A stretch of DNA of 64,000 nucleotides. It comes from Mucilaginibacter ginsenosidivorans. Lineage in GTDB: Bacteria; Bacteroidota; Bacteroidia; Sphingobacteriales; Sphingobacteriaceae. Below are positions 35,095 through 43,380 of this stretch, one piece after another. The stretch lies in assembly GCF_007971025.1 (NCBI RefSeq), contig NZ_CP042436.1, positions 5,022,001-5,086,000 of the forward strand. Reading direction: 5' to 3'. A model generated the notes under the pieces. That model ran no database searches, was not told where the DNA came from, and saw only the letters and a list, made by a program, of their open reading frames with translations. A program made the translations under genes and the position numbers. Numbering within the stretch: the first letter of the stretch is position 1; the number at the start of each line of letters is the position of its first letter.

Positions 35095-36051
35095 ATGCAT
35101 CAGATACTGATCGAACTCATCTCGGTAAAATTTATCATTTTATACATCCTGGTCATTTCCACTGTTATCGTTCACTACCGCGGTAAGGTTCGCTACAAGT
35201 TTTTCAGGCAATTAACCGACCATTCTACCTTCATGGCGCCTATTAACGTGCCCATGTATGCACTGTCGGGGGTCGAGAACAAGCCTTATATCAAAACATC
35301 CAATTTCCCGCAACTGGATGCCCTGCGTAACAACTGGCAAGTGATACGTGACGAGGCTTTGCAACTCGAGCGGGAGGAACTGATCAAAGGCTCGGACAAA
35401 TACAACGATGCAGGGTTCAATTCATTTTTCAGGCGCGGCTGGAAACGGTTTTACCTGAAATGGTATAACGATTTTCACCCTTCTGCAAAAAAATACTGCC
35501 CGCAAACCTGCGAGCTGATCAAAGGTATTCCACAGGTAAAAGCCGCCATGTTTGCCGTGTTGCCCGCCGGAAGCGAATTGTTGCAGCACCGCGACCCTTA
35601 TGCCGGCTCGCTGCGTTACCACCTTGGGTTGATCACGCCGAATTCTGAAAAATGCCATATCATCGTCGACGGGCAAAGCTATGCCTGGAAAGACGGCGAA
35701 GATGTGATCTTCGACGAAACCTATATTCATTGGGCCGAAAATAAGACAGATATAGACCGGATCATCCTGTTTTGCGACATCCAGCGACCGGTAAAAACCA
35801 TTTTCGGCAGGGCATGGAATAAGTTCTTCGGCTGGTTTATCATGGCCTCGGGCGCATCGCCTAACATGGGCGGCGATAAAACAGGAAATATCAATAAGGC
35901 ATTCAAGTATGTATACTCTATCAGGCGGCTCGGCAAGGCTATAAAAGCTTACAACCGCAGGCTATATTATGCCATTAAATACTTGCTGGTGCTGGTTATC
36001 CTGTACTTCGCTTTTTTCAGGTGGATCATAAATCTGATTTTTAAACACTAA
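35095..36051 (+). CDS. aspartyl/asparaginyl beta-hydroxylase-like protein, membrane-anchored at both ends
   Basis: 318 residues from the ATG at 35095 (MHQILIELISV). A transmembrane segment at about 4-22 and another at the C-terminus (about 295-315) flank a cupin-like 2-oxoglutarate dioxygenase domain: HRDPYAG (first His and Asp), LRYHLGLITP, and IHWAENKTDIDRIILFCD (second His and the 2OG-binding Arg). This matches the Asp/Asn hydroxylase (AspH/LpxO-like) family. LpxO relatives hydroxylate lipid A acyl chains, so a lipid A role is possible but inferred. The next gene's promoter box overlaps its stop codon. Confidence 0.86.
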   Translation: MHQILIELISVKFIILYILVISTVIVHYRGKVRYKFFRQLTDHSTFMAPINVPMYALSGVENKPYIKTSNFPQLDALRNNWQVIRDEALQLEREELIKGSDKYNDAGFNSFFRRGWKRFYLKWYNDFHPSAKKYCPQTCELIKGIPQVKAAMFAVLPAGSELLQHRDPYAGSLRYHLGLITPNSEKCHIIVDGQSYAWKDGEDVIFDETYIHWAENKTDIDRIILFCDIQRPVKTIFGRAWNKFFGWFIMASGASPNMGGDKTGNINKAFKYVYSIRRLGKAIKAYNRRLYYAIKYLLVLVILYFAFFRWIINLIFKH

Positions 36052-36056
36052 ATTTG
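36049..36056 (+). promoter_or_regulatory. -7 promoter box of the CDF gene
   Basis: TAAATTTG matches TAnnTTTG; its TAA is also the stop codon of the upstream gene. Only 4 bases separate it from the ATG at 36061, so a leaderless mRNA is expected. Confidence 0.5.
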
Positions 36057-36060
36057 CTGC

Positions 36061-36996
36061 ATGTCAGCAGGTCACGATCATTCGCATTCCCATGGACATG
36101 GGCATCATCACCACGATCACACCCCGAAACTGGATCATCTGAATACCGCCTTTATTGTGGGTATTATTTTGAATTCGGCTTTTGTGGTATTGGAAGTAAT
36201 AGCCGGTTTGTGGAGCCATTCGCTTTCCCTGTTAACCGATGCCGGCCACAATTTAAGCGACGTTGCTGGTCTTGCGCTGGCGCTGCTTGCCTTTAAACTG
36301 AGTAAAGTTGGTTCGAGCCGCGAATATACTTACGGCTACAAACGTTCCACCATTATCGTATCTTTTTTTAATGCCCTGGTGCTTTTCATCGCCGTCGGCT
36401 TCATCGGCTACGAGGCCATTATGCGTTTTATCCACCAGGAAACCGTAGAAGGCGGTACCATGGCCTGGGTGGCATTTGCCGGCATAGGCGTTAATGCATT
36501 TACCGCTTACCTTTTTGTAAAAGACAAAGATAAGGACCTGAATGTAAAAGGCGCTTACCTGCACATGGCGGTAGATGCCATTGTATCATTCGGCGTGGTG
36601 GTATCAGGTGCCATCATATACTTTACCAAATTATATTGGATAGACAGCGTTGTGAGCCTTATTGTGGCCATCGTGATCCTGCGCGGTACATGGAGCCTGC
36701 TGATCGACAGCCTTCGCCTGGAGATGGACGGCGTACCAAAAGAAATGGACCTGGAAAAGATCAAACAGGAACTCAAAAAAGCGGATGGCGTGCTTGATGT
36801 TCACCATGTCCATGTGTGGGCACTCAGCACCACGGAAAACGCCTTAACGGCACATTTGGTGATAGACCCAGGATCGGCGTTGTCTTTTGACAACATCAAA
36901 CACGATCTGCGTCACCGGCTGGAACATTTATCCATCAGCCACAGCACTTTCGAGCCGGAGTTTGAAAATGAGAAATGTGTAAAGGTGGGGTGTTAA
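36061..36996 (+). CDS. cation diffusion facilitator (Zn/Cd/Co exporter)
   Basis: 311 residues. Six transmembrane segments and a cytoplasmic C-terminal domain. A His-rich N-terminal tail (HSHGHGHHHHDH at about 8-19) is a metal-binding patch. Transport site: LLTDAGHNLSDVAG in TM2 and HMAVDAIVSFG in TM5 hold the Asp/His ligands. The C-terminal part has VHHVHVWALST, typical of this family. Expels divalent metal in exchange for protons; substrate most likely zinc, but the family also carries Cd and Co. Directly downstream of the hydroxylase-like gene. Confidence 0.94.
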   Translation: MSAGHDHSHSHGHGHHHHDHTPKLDHLNTAFIVGIILNSAFVVLEVIAGLWSHSLSLLTDAGHNLSDVAGLALALLAFKLSKVGSSREYTYGYKRSTIIVSFFNALVLFIAVGFIGYEAIMRFIHQETVEGGTMAWVAFAGIGVNAFTAYLFVKDKDKDLNVKGAYLHMAVDAIVSFGVVVSGAIIYFTKLYWIDSVVSLIVAIVILRGTWSLLIDSLRLEMDGVPKEMDLEKIKQELKKADGVLDVHHVHVWALSTTENALTAHLVIDPGSALSFDNIKHDLRHRLEHLSISHSTFEPEFENEKCVKVGC

Positions 36997-37051
36997 ACCC
37001 CTAACCCATAAAGGGGAACAAATGCTTCCTCTTTAGGGGCCGGGGGCTTTA
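36996..37051. terminator. inverted-repeat terminator between convergent genes
   Basis: AAACCCCTAACCCATAAAGG and following bases pair imperfectly with TTCCTCTTTAGGGGCCGGGG. It lies between the CDF and DUF5606 genes. Pairs of this CCCCTAA type recur in Bacteroidota genomes. Confidence 0.55.
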
Positions 37052-37585
37052 TTTCTTAGTCTTGACTACTTTAGCCTCTTCCTTTTTTTCTTCGCCCTCT
37101 TTTTTGCCCTTTTTCTCTTTTTTGGGTTCTTTCTTTTCCTCCGCAGGGGCAGTAGCAACTACTTCTTCTTTTACCGGTTCTTCGGCAGCAACTTCCGCAG
37201 GTGGTTCTTCACTGAACAGCGGCATATCTTTCATGATGTGATACCACGATACGATCTTTTTCATATCAGAGGCATAAACTTTTTCTTCATCATGATCGGC
37301 CGCTACCTCCCTGAAAAGCTGGCGCAGCACTTTACCATCGGCCTTCGCATCGGGAACACTTTTAAGGGTCTTCATCCGCTCGAATATATCCACCAGCCTG
37401 ATATCCTCTTCGTCACCAAAAATGGTGATCTCGTCCAGCGCCGCTATTTTAGCGGTCGACAGGTTGACAACCAACTTGATTTTCTGCACATCCAAGCTTT
37501 CCAGTATAAAGCCCGTTTTATTCTGAGCCAGGGCCTTCCATAAACCTGGTTTACCCGCTACAGCTACTATTCCTCGTAAATTCAT
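37049..37585 (-). CDS. DUF5606 domain protein with low-complexity Lys/Glu tail
   Basis: 178 residues. The N-terminal 125 residues match DUF5606: it starts MNLRGIVAVAGKPGLWKALA and contains 'FILESLDV' and 'ISALDEITIF'-like (here AALDEITIFGDEEDI), found across Bacteroidota with no known role. The last 45 residues are Lys/Glu/Ala low complexity (KKEPKKEKKGKKEGEEKKEE), probably disordered. Cytoplasmic. A GTTGA-type word-repeat hairpin separates it from the cyclophilin gene upstream. Confidence 0.87.
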   Translation of the reverse strand: MNLRGIVAVAGKPGLWKALAQNKTGFILESLDVQKIKLVVNLSTAKIAALDEITIFGDEEDIRLVDIFERMKTLKSVPDAKADGKVLRQLFREVAADHDEEKVYASDMKKIVSWYHIMKDMPLFSEEPPAEVAAEEPVKEEVVATAPAEEKKEPKKEKKGKKEGEEKKEEAKVVKTKK

Positions 37586-37591
37586 TTTTAT

Positions 37592-37666
37592 AGTTGATTG
37601 CGTTGATCAGGTTGAATGATTGACTGAAAAATATCAACCATTCAGCTTATTCAACAACTCACTTAA
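37592..37666. repeat. word-repeat hairpin (GTTGATT family)
   Basis: AGTTGATTGCGTTGATCAGG (from 37592) faces ATCAACCATTCAGCTTATTC... (37632-37660). It lies between the start of the DUF5606 gene and the stop of the cyclophilin gene, which are co-directional. Confidence 0.65.
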
Positions 37667-38124
37667 TCCTCAATTACCTCGATACTCAATATCTTATCAC
37701 CCTGGCGGATATCGTCAACCACGTCAACGTTCTCAACCACTTTACCAAAGCAGGTATGGTTCCTGTCGAGGTGAGCTGTATTGGTGCGGCTGTGGCAGAT
37801 AAAAAATTGCGAACCACCTGTATTACGTCCTGCGTGTGCCATGGATAATACACCACGATCGTGGTATTGGTTGTCGCCGGTCAGTTCACAATCAATGTGG
37901 TAGCCCGGGCCACCGCTGCCGGCTTTATAAGCGGTTTCGGGGCTGCGCGAGTATGGGCACCCGCCCTGTATCACAAAATTCGGTATCACGCGGTGAAAAG
38001 TCAATCCGTCATAAAAACCTTCTTTGGCCAGTTTCTTAAAATTTGCTACGGTATTTGGCGCATCCTTGTCGTAAAACTCAACGGTCATTTCGCCTTTGGC
38101 AGTCTTTATTATTGCTTTGCTCAT
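37663..38124 (-). CDS. cyclophilin-type peptidyl-prolyl isomerase
   Basis: 153 residues, a single cyclophilin domain without signal peptide, so cytoplasmic. Motifs: NFKKLAKEGFYDGLTFHRVI (catalytic Arg) and GGCPYS, SMAHAGRNTGGSQFFI (GSQFFI core), LDRNHTCFGKV. A TAACTTTG box (38147-38154, minus) lies 22 bases before the ATG. Speeds up cis-trans proline isomerisation in folding. Confidence 0.94.
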   Translation of the reverse strand: MSKAIIKTAKGEMTVEFYDKDAPNTVANFKKLAKEGFYDGLTFHRVIPNFVIQGGCPYSRSPETAYKAGSGGPGYHIDCELTGDNQYHDRGVLSMAHAGRNTGGSQFFICHSRTNTAHLDRNHTCFGKVVENVDVVDDIRQGDKILSIEVIED

Positions 38125-38146
38125 TTCTGTTCTTAATAAGAGGCTG

Positions 38147-38154
38147 CAAAGTTA
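38147..38154 (-). promoter_or_regulatory. -7 promoter box of the cyclophilin gene
   Basis: TAACTTTG on the minus strand, an exact TAnnTTTG match, 22 bases before the ATG. Confidence 0.5.
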
Positions 38155-38322
38155 ACAAAAAAGGATAAAGGCAAAAGGTGAAAGGATAAAGGTTTAAAGT
38201 ACGCGGTTTTTTTGTCCAGCAGAAAAAAGGAATTACGCTGCCATACATAATGTTTGGGTGACAGATTCGTTAAATTTAGTTAAATCGCAATCAATTGGAT
38301 AATACCGTTGACGCAGAATTAT

Positions 38323-38330
38323 TACATTTG
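38323..38330 (+). promoter_or_regulatory. -7 promoter box of the CarboxypepD_reg-like gene
   Basis: TACATTTG, an exact TAnnTTTG match, 9 bases before the ATG at 38340; it supports that ATG against the in-frame TTG at 38295. Confidence 0.5.
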
Positions 38331-38339
38331 AAAGCAAGT

Positions 38340-39113
38340 ATGTTTAAAAACTGTTCTAAATTCTTCTCCGCCACAAGGGCCATTACTCTTTGTGGTTTGA
38401 TGATTTTATTCGTAAGCGGAGTGCGTGCCCAGGATAATCTGACTGGTCGTATTTACGAGGCCAAAACCAAGGTGATGCTGCCGGGAATAATCGTCAAAAA
38501 CCTGAAAACGCAAAGCACCACCATTTCCGACCACACCGGGGCTTATTCGATACCGGCGCACATTGGCGACCTGGTGGTTTTTAGTGCCTTTTCGTATGTG
38601 CCTGATACCCTGTATGTAACCAGCCTGAAATACACCGAGATATCGCTGGTACTAAAATCTAATATGTTGAATGAGGTAAGGGTTACCGGCCAGGAAACGA
38701 GACTGGGCAACCTTAAGGCCGCCCCTACCCTGTCGCCCATTAACAGCCAGGCATTAACTTATTCAACCGATAGCAAAGGAAACTATACCGGCGGACTGAC
38801 CGCGCACATATTTGATTCGCATAGCGCCGAAAATAAGAGAAAGCACGAGGCACAGGTGACAAAGGATGAGGCCATCAAAAACAAGATTGCTGAAATATTC
38901 AGCCCGAAAGGCCTGAAAGATTATATCCCATTGGAAGGGCAGGAAATGCAGAATTTTATTGTCACCTATACGCCCGACATTAAAACCTATACTGATCCCA
39001 ATTTTAACCTGACCACTTACATCAACGACAGTTACCAGGAATTTTTGAAAATACCGGAAAGTGAACGTAAGTCGAAAACCTTTCAGCAGATACTGAAGCC
39101 GGCCGACCAATAA
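38340..39113 (+). CDS. CarboxypepD_reg-like exported protein
   Basis: 257 residues from the ATG at 38340 (MFKNCSKFF). A hydrophobic segment (about 15-31, ending VRAQ) acts as signal peptide. Residues 34-115 form a carboxypeptidase regulatory-like beta-sandwich ('LTGRIYEAKTKVMLPGIIV', 'ISDHTGAYSIPAHIGDLVVF'). In Bacteroidota such stand-alone proteins are frequent and often associated with the outer membrane. The C-terminal 140 residues (with LKAAPTLSPINS and YTPDIKTYTDPN) are not recognised. Confidence 0.82.
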   Translation: MFKNCSKFFSATRAITLCGLMILFVSGVRAQDNLTGRIYEAKTKVMLPGIIVKNLKTQSTTISDHTGAYSIPAHIGDLVVFSAFSYVPDTLYVTSLKYTEISLVLKSNMLNEVRVTGQETRLGNLKAAPTLSPINSQALTYSTDSKGNYTGGLTAHIFDSHSAENKRKHEAQVTKDEAIKNKIAEIFSPKGLKDYIPLEGQEMQNFIVTYTPDIKTYTDPNFNLTTYINDSYQEFLKIPESERKSKTFQQILKPADQ

Positions 39114-39133
39114 TAGCTGTCACAAATATTCGT

Positions 39134-39141
39134 TACATTTG
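39134..39141 (+). promoter_or_regulatory. -7 promoter box of the 422-residue secreted protein gene
   Basis: TACATTTG, a TAnnTTTG match, 3 bases before the ATG at 39145; a leaderless mRNA is expected. Confidence 0.5.
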
Positions 39142-39144
39142 GAT

Positions 39145-40410
39145 ATGAAGCGTAATACCCTTTGCTTTCTGTTTTTCGCTTTCTGCTTTCTGCCCATAAT
39201 GGCAAAAGCCGCGTCTATCCTCATCCCGATGGACGAAGAACAAAAGGATCACCTTAAATCCTACGGCATCGCCTACTGGACGCTTAAGAACGGTGAGGAG
39301 GTCGACTGGTTGTTGAATTACCGCGGCGGCAGCTTCATGCTGAAATATAACCAGGCGGTGGAGAATGAATGCAAAGTGCGCGGGGTGAGTTACGAGGTGC
39401 TGCCGGATGCCAAAGTGAACGAGATCATCACCCAGGTTAGCGACCCATCGGTAAATATGGACCTGGTGAAGCTGGAAAAGGCGCCCCGTATGGCGGTTTA
39501 TTCCCCCAAAAATAAACTGCCCTGGGACGACGCCGTTACCATGGTCCTTAAATATGCCGAGATACCCTACGATGTGGTTTATGACGAAGAAGTAATACGG
39601 GGCGACCTGCCAAAGTATGATTGGCTGCACCTGCACCACGAGGATTTTACCGGGCAATACAGTAAATTCTATGGCTCGTTCCGCTATGCGCAATGGTATA
39701 ACGACGATGTGAAAATACAGGAAGCTACAGCGCATAAACTGGGCTTTAAAAAAGTATCACAAATGAAACTCGCCGTGGCTGAGCGGATACGCGATTTTTG
39801 CGCAGGGGGCGGGTTCCTGTTTGCCATGTGCTCGGGTACCGATACCTTTGATATTGCCCTTGCAGCGGCAAATACTGATATCTGCGAGAGCATGTTTGAT
39901 GGCGACGCTGCCGACCCGGATGCGCAAAGCAAACTGGATTTTACACAAACCTTCGCGTTTCAGAATTTCACGCTGGATATGAACCCCATGTCGCACCAGT
40001 TCAGCAATATCGACGTCACTTCCACCCGGCAGGTAGAGCGGGAACGCGACTTTTTTACGCTGTTCGATTTTTCGGCAAAGTGGGATGTGGTGCCCAGTAT
40101 GCTTACCCAAAATCATGACAAGGTGATCAAAGGCTTTATGGGACTGACAACAGCCTTTAACGAGAAGTTATTGAAACCTGGCGTAACCATTATGGGCGAA
40201 ATGAAAACCGGCAACGAGGCCCGCTATATACACGGCGAATACGGCAAGGGCCAGTGGACCTTCTACGGCGGCCACGACCCGGAGGATTACCAGCACGTAG
40301 TAGGCGACCCCCCTACCGATTTGAAACTGCACCCCAATTCGCCGGGCTACCGCCTGATCCTGAACAATGTGCTGTTCCCCGCGGCTAAGAAGAAGAAGCA
40401 GAAAACGTGA
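39145..40410 (+). CDS. conserved exported protein, possible GATase-like fold
   Basis: 421 residues from the ATG at 39145 (MKRNTLCFLFFAF). Signal peptide to about residue 22 (MAKAA). The body has no recognised active site. A segment 'YDWLHLHHEDFTGQY' and 'RIRDFCAGGGFLFAMCSGTD' has the look of a class I amidotransferase-like or ThuA-like domain, with a GGG-FLFAMCSG turn. Homologues in Bacteroidota are sometimes labelled asparagine synthetase B, but no synthetase domain is visible here. A Lys-rich C-terminus (KKKKQK). Function unknown. Confidence 0.78.
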   Translation: MKRNTLCFLFFAFCFLPIMAKAASILIPMDEEQKDHLKSYGIAYWTLKNGEEVDWLLNYRGGSFMLKYNQAVENECKVRGVSYEVLPDAKVNEIITQVSDPSVNMDLVKLEKAPRMAVYSPKNKLPWDDAVTMVLKYAEIPYDVVYDEEVIRGDLPKYDWLHLHHEDFTGQYSKFYGSFRYAQWYNDDVKIQEATAHKLGFKKVSQMKLAVAERIRDFCAGGGFLFAMCSGTDTFDIALAAANTDICESMFDGDAADPDAQSKLDFTQTFAFQNFTLDMNPMSHQFSNIDVTSTRQVERERDFFTLFDFSAKWDVVPSMLTQNHDKVIKGFMGLTTAFNEKLLKPGVTIMGEMKTGNEARYIHGEYGKGQWTFYGGHDPEDYQHVVGDPPTDLKLHPNSPGYRLILNNVLFPAAKKKKQKT

Positions 40411-40462
40411 GTTTGGGCGGCCGAAAGCATCGAATCTAACTGCAGACTCTTAACCTCCCACC

Positions 40463-42565
40463 TCAATTATAAAACGTCCACGACACGCCTATCTTCAGCA
40501 AACTGTTTGGCCCGGGGTAGCGGTTCACCATGTAATAGCCTTTGCTGAATAACCCCTGATTGGCATAATCGTACTGGATAAACAGGTTGGTGCGTATAAG
40601 CGTCGCTTTGAAAAACACCGAAGCTACAGGGTAAGATGAAAAGGTGACGTTTGGTGTGCTGTTATAAAATTGTCCCAGGCCAACCGCGTATGATGGCGCT
40701 ACATAGGCGGTGTTAAAACGTACGTTGGTGCCCAGGTTGCTGTGCAGCACATGGAACAGGAACATGGAATAATACAGGCTGCTATAGGTATACACTTCCG
40801 GTGTGCGCAATACAGACTCGTTATCAGTTTTCTGATACACTACATAATTATCAAAATGCCACTTACGGAAAGTAAGATTTTTACCCAGGCTTACTTTTAA
40901 CAGGTTAATAGGCCCGTGCAACTGAGCGGGAGTAGCATCGATACCGTTAGGCTGCGCGGTAAAGTATAGGTAATCGCTTATCAAAAAATATTCAGCTTTC
41001 AGATCAAGCTGCAGGGCATCGTTAACATAATTGAACGATACACTGTTGATTTTTTGGTTGCTGAACTTATTATGAAAGATGAAGTGGTTGGATACCCAGT
41101 CGGTATAAACCAGCGGGGGCGAACTGTTCTGCGAATAGGCTCCCAATATTATCCTGCCAGCTTTTCTCCCGCCCGAAAGGGTTAGCTTTGCATCGTACAG
41201 GAAATCGCCAAAATCGCGGCCCTGCGCTACCTGCTGCAGGTCTACGTCAAGTAATATCCTGTTGCTGAAACGGTAACCTGCCCGTGCTTTTACTGTAAGG
41301 TCCTGGAACGAATTGTTTTGTTTCTTGTCTTGCTGTATAATGCGCCCGTAAGTATTGATGATACCCGTATCGGTCACAAATTGCTTGTAGCCCCAAATAT
41401 CCTGCACCAGGCCCAGATCAAGCTTTACCTCATTTTTGATGACACCAGTCGATTTACCCCTCAGGTAAAAACTATAGGAAAAGCTGTTCTGCAAATGCGT
41501 GACAGCAAGCGAATCGTGCGAGTATTTTGCGCTGAAATAATAATCGGGAAATACGCCGTAGGTATCAGGTTCGTTCTGCAGGAACAGGTATTTGCTGGTG
41601 TTATAGTAAAAAGTATAACCAACACGCTGTGTCGGCAGTACACTGGAACTAACACCCTTTTTTTTCGTACTGTCTATCTTGCCGATATAATAGTAATTCT
41701 TCAGGTATATCCCTTTTGTCCGTATCACATCCGACGAATTTTGCAGCCGTATCGGCTGGTTTTGAGCCGTTGTATAAGAGTTTTGCGGCGCGGTAAAAAG
41801 CGAATCGTTGAGTATCGATCCGTTCTCCGGCGTTTTCATATTGTTCCAGATAACGTTGGCCAGCAGGTTGTACCGCTTACTTTTTGATTCGTACCAGCTA
41901 AACACCGCACCGCTTATTTCGCTGACATTTTGTCTCGGGTAAAACCCGTGCGAACCTATCACATTCAGGTTTGCACCAATGTTCAGCTGCGGGTTTATAT
42001 TCTGTGTATGGGTAACCTTGAACAATTGCTCCTTCACCCCGCTCGAGAAAAGGGACAGATTGGTATAGGGTGCTCTCGCTTTGTAGTAATTTATATCCTC
42101 CGGCGCTAATAAATAAGCATCAAGGAAATGCACACCGGGATCGAATCCTATGGTGCGGCCCGGTTCAAATAACAGCGGCCTTTCGGGCAAGCCAAGGCTC
42201 CCTAAACTTATTTTTGGGCTCCGTGGCTGATACAACGGGCTGTAATTCTCAAAATTGGTCAAACCGGTATCCAGCGGAAACACCTGGGTGCTATCACTTA
42301 ACAGGCGTTCATTGGTAACTCTTATAAACTTTGATGTAAAAACAACCGAGTCGTGCCGGCTTTCTTCTTTTTTCCGTTCCGCGTCTATTTCCTGGTCGCC
42401 AGTTAAATTCTTGCTGGCCCTATTGGTCGAAGTATCTGTATTGTTAAAACTGGGGCGCTGCTGCCTGCCGGGATAATTCTGGTTCGATGGCGGATACTGC
42501 GCAAAAGCATAGCCTGCCGACATACAAAACAGCAACAGGAGGATATATTTTATTCGCTTTAGCAT
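40463..42565 (-). CDS. putative porin family outer-membrane protein
   Basis: 700 residues. Signal peptide (about 1-22, GYAFAQ). A Ser/Asn/Gln/Pro-rich low-complexity stretch (23-70) is followed by a long beta-rich region with Tyr/Phe at alternate positions to the C-terminus, which ends WTFYN. It fits the Bacteroidota 'putative porin' family. It is the third gene of the lpxK-punA-porin unit; its ATG overlaps the punA stop by one base (TAATG), which suggests translational coupling. Confidence 0.86.
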   Translation of the reverse strand: MLKRIKYILLLLFCMSAGYAFAQYPPSNQNYPGRQQRPSFNNTDTSTNRASKNLTGDQEIDAERKKEESRHDSVVFTSKFIRVTNERLLSDSTQVFPLDTGLTNFENYSPLYQPRSPKISLGSLGLPERPLLFEPGRTIGFDPGVHFLDAYLLAPEDINYYKARAPYTNLSLFSSGVKEQLFKVTHTQNINPQLNIGANLNVIGSHGFYPRQNVSEISGAVFSWYESKSKRYNLLANVIWNNMKTPENGSILNDSLFTAPQNSYTTAQNQPIRLQNSSDVIRTKGIYLKNYYYIGKIDSTKKKGVSSSVLPTQRVGYTFYYNTSKYLFLQNEPDTYGVFPDYYFSAKYSHDSLAVTHLQNSFSYSFYLRGKSTGVIKNEVKLDLGLVQDIWGYKQFVTDTGIINTYGRIIQQDKKQNNSFQDLTVKARAGYRFSNRILLDVDLQQVAQGRDFGDFLYDAKLTLSGGRKAGRIILGAYSQNSSPPLVYTDWVSNHFIFHNKFSNQKINSVSFNYVNDALQLDLKAEYFLISDYLYFTAQPNGIDATPAQLHGPINLLKVSLGKNLTFRKWHFDNYVVYQKTDNESVLRTPEVYTYSSLYYSMFLFHVLHSNLGTNVRFNTAYVAPSYAVGLGQFYNSTPNVTFSSYPVASVFFKATLIRTNLFIQYDYANQGLFSKGYYMVNRYPGPNSLLKIGVSWTFYN

Positions 42566-43380
42566 TAAAGGCCGGCAATCAATTTTTTAAGTATCAATGT
42601 CATTTTGGGTTCGGCCTCATGCGCCACTGCCAATATTTCTTCAAGCGAAACCGGGTGAAGATTTTCCGGAAAGCCCTCATCTGTCAATACCGATATAGCG
42701 AAAACGGGCAGCCCCATGTGATTGGCTACGATCACTTCGGGCACGGTACTCATTCCAACGGCGTCGCCACCTATGATACGGAGATACCGGTATTCGGCTT
42801 TTGTCTCCAAATTGGGGCCTGTAACCGCTACATAAACTCCCTTATGACAAGTTATATTGTTATCAGCGGCTATCTTCAATGCCTTTTTTATCAGCGGCGC
42901 TTTATACGGTTCGCTCATATCCGGGAAACGGGGCCCAAGCTCCGACTCGTTCCTGCCGGTAAGCGGGTTTAAAGGTTGCAGGTTAATGTGGTCCTCGATT
43001 ACCATCAGGTCGCCCTTGCGGAATTCGGGATTAAGCGCGCCGCTGGCATTGGATACACACAGTGTTTTTATTCCCAGCATCTTCATTACCCTAACCGGGA
43101 ACGTGATCTGCTGCATAGTATAGCCTTCGTAATAATGCAGCCTGCCCTGCATAGCTACCACCTTCTTTCCGGCAAGCGTACCGAATATCAATTTTCCGGC
43201 ATGAAACTCCAGGGTGGATATCGGAAAGTCGGGGATATTGGAATACATCAGCTGTTTTTCAACCTCGATCTCGCTGACAAGACCGCCAAGCCCTGTTCCT
43301 AAAATTATACCCACCTCCGGCTCAAAATCGCCGATGCGGTGTTTAATGTATGATGTGGTTTGTTCTATGCTCTCTAACAT
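42565..43380 (-). CDS. punA: purine-nucleoside phosphorylase (trimeric, PNP-I)
   Basis: 271 residues, the size of trimeric low-mass PNPs. Cleaves inosine and guanosine with phosphate. Visible sites: GTGLGGLV (phosphate loop), MQGRLHYYEGY, NASGALNPEFRKGDLM with LMVIEDHINLQ, and the purine site VGMSTVPEVIVA (NxxxMS-type). Cytoplasmic. The start overlaps lpxK by 38 bases and the stop overlaps the porin ATG, so the three genes form a tight unit although the functions are unrelated. Confidence 0.95.
   Translation of the reverse strand: MLESIEQTTSYIKHRIGDFEPEVGIILGTGLGGLVSEIEVEKQLMYSNIPDFPISTLEFHAGKLIFGTLAGKKVVAMQGRLHYYEGYTMQQITFPVRVMKMLGIKTLCVSNASGALNPEFRKGDLMVIEDHINLQPLNPLTGRNESELGPRFPDMSEPYKAPLIKKALKIAADNNITCHKGVYVAVTGPNLETKAEYRYLRIIGGDAVGMSTVPEVIVANHMGLPVFAISVLTDEGFPENLHPVSLEEILAVAHEAEPKMTLILKKLIAGL

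Noticed and set aside
39133..39735. 200-codon frame antisense to the 39145 gene
   Set aside because: No start context or domain, fully inside a better gene with signal peptide and promoter.
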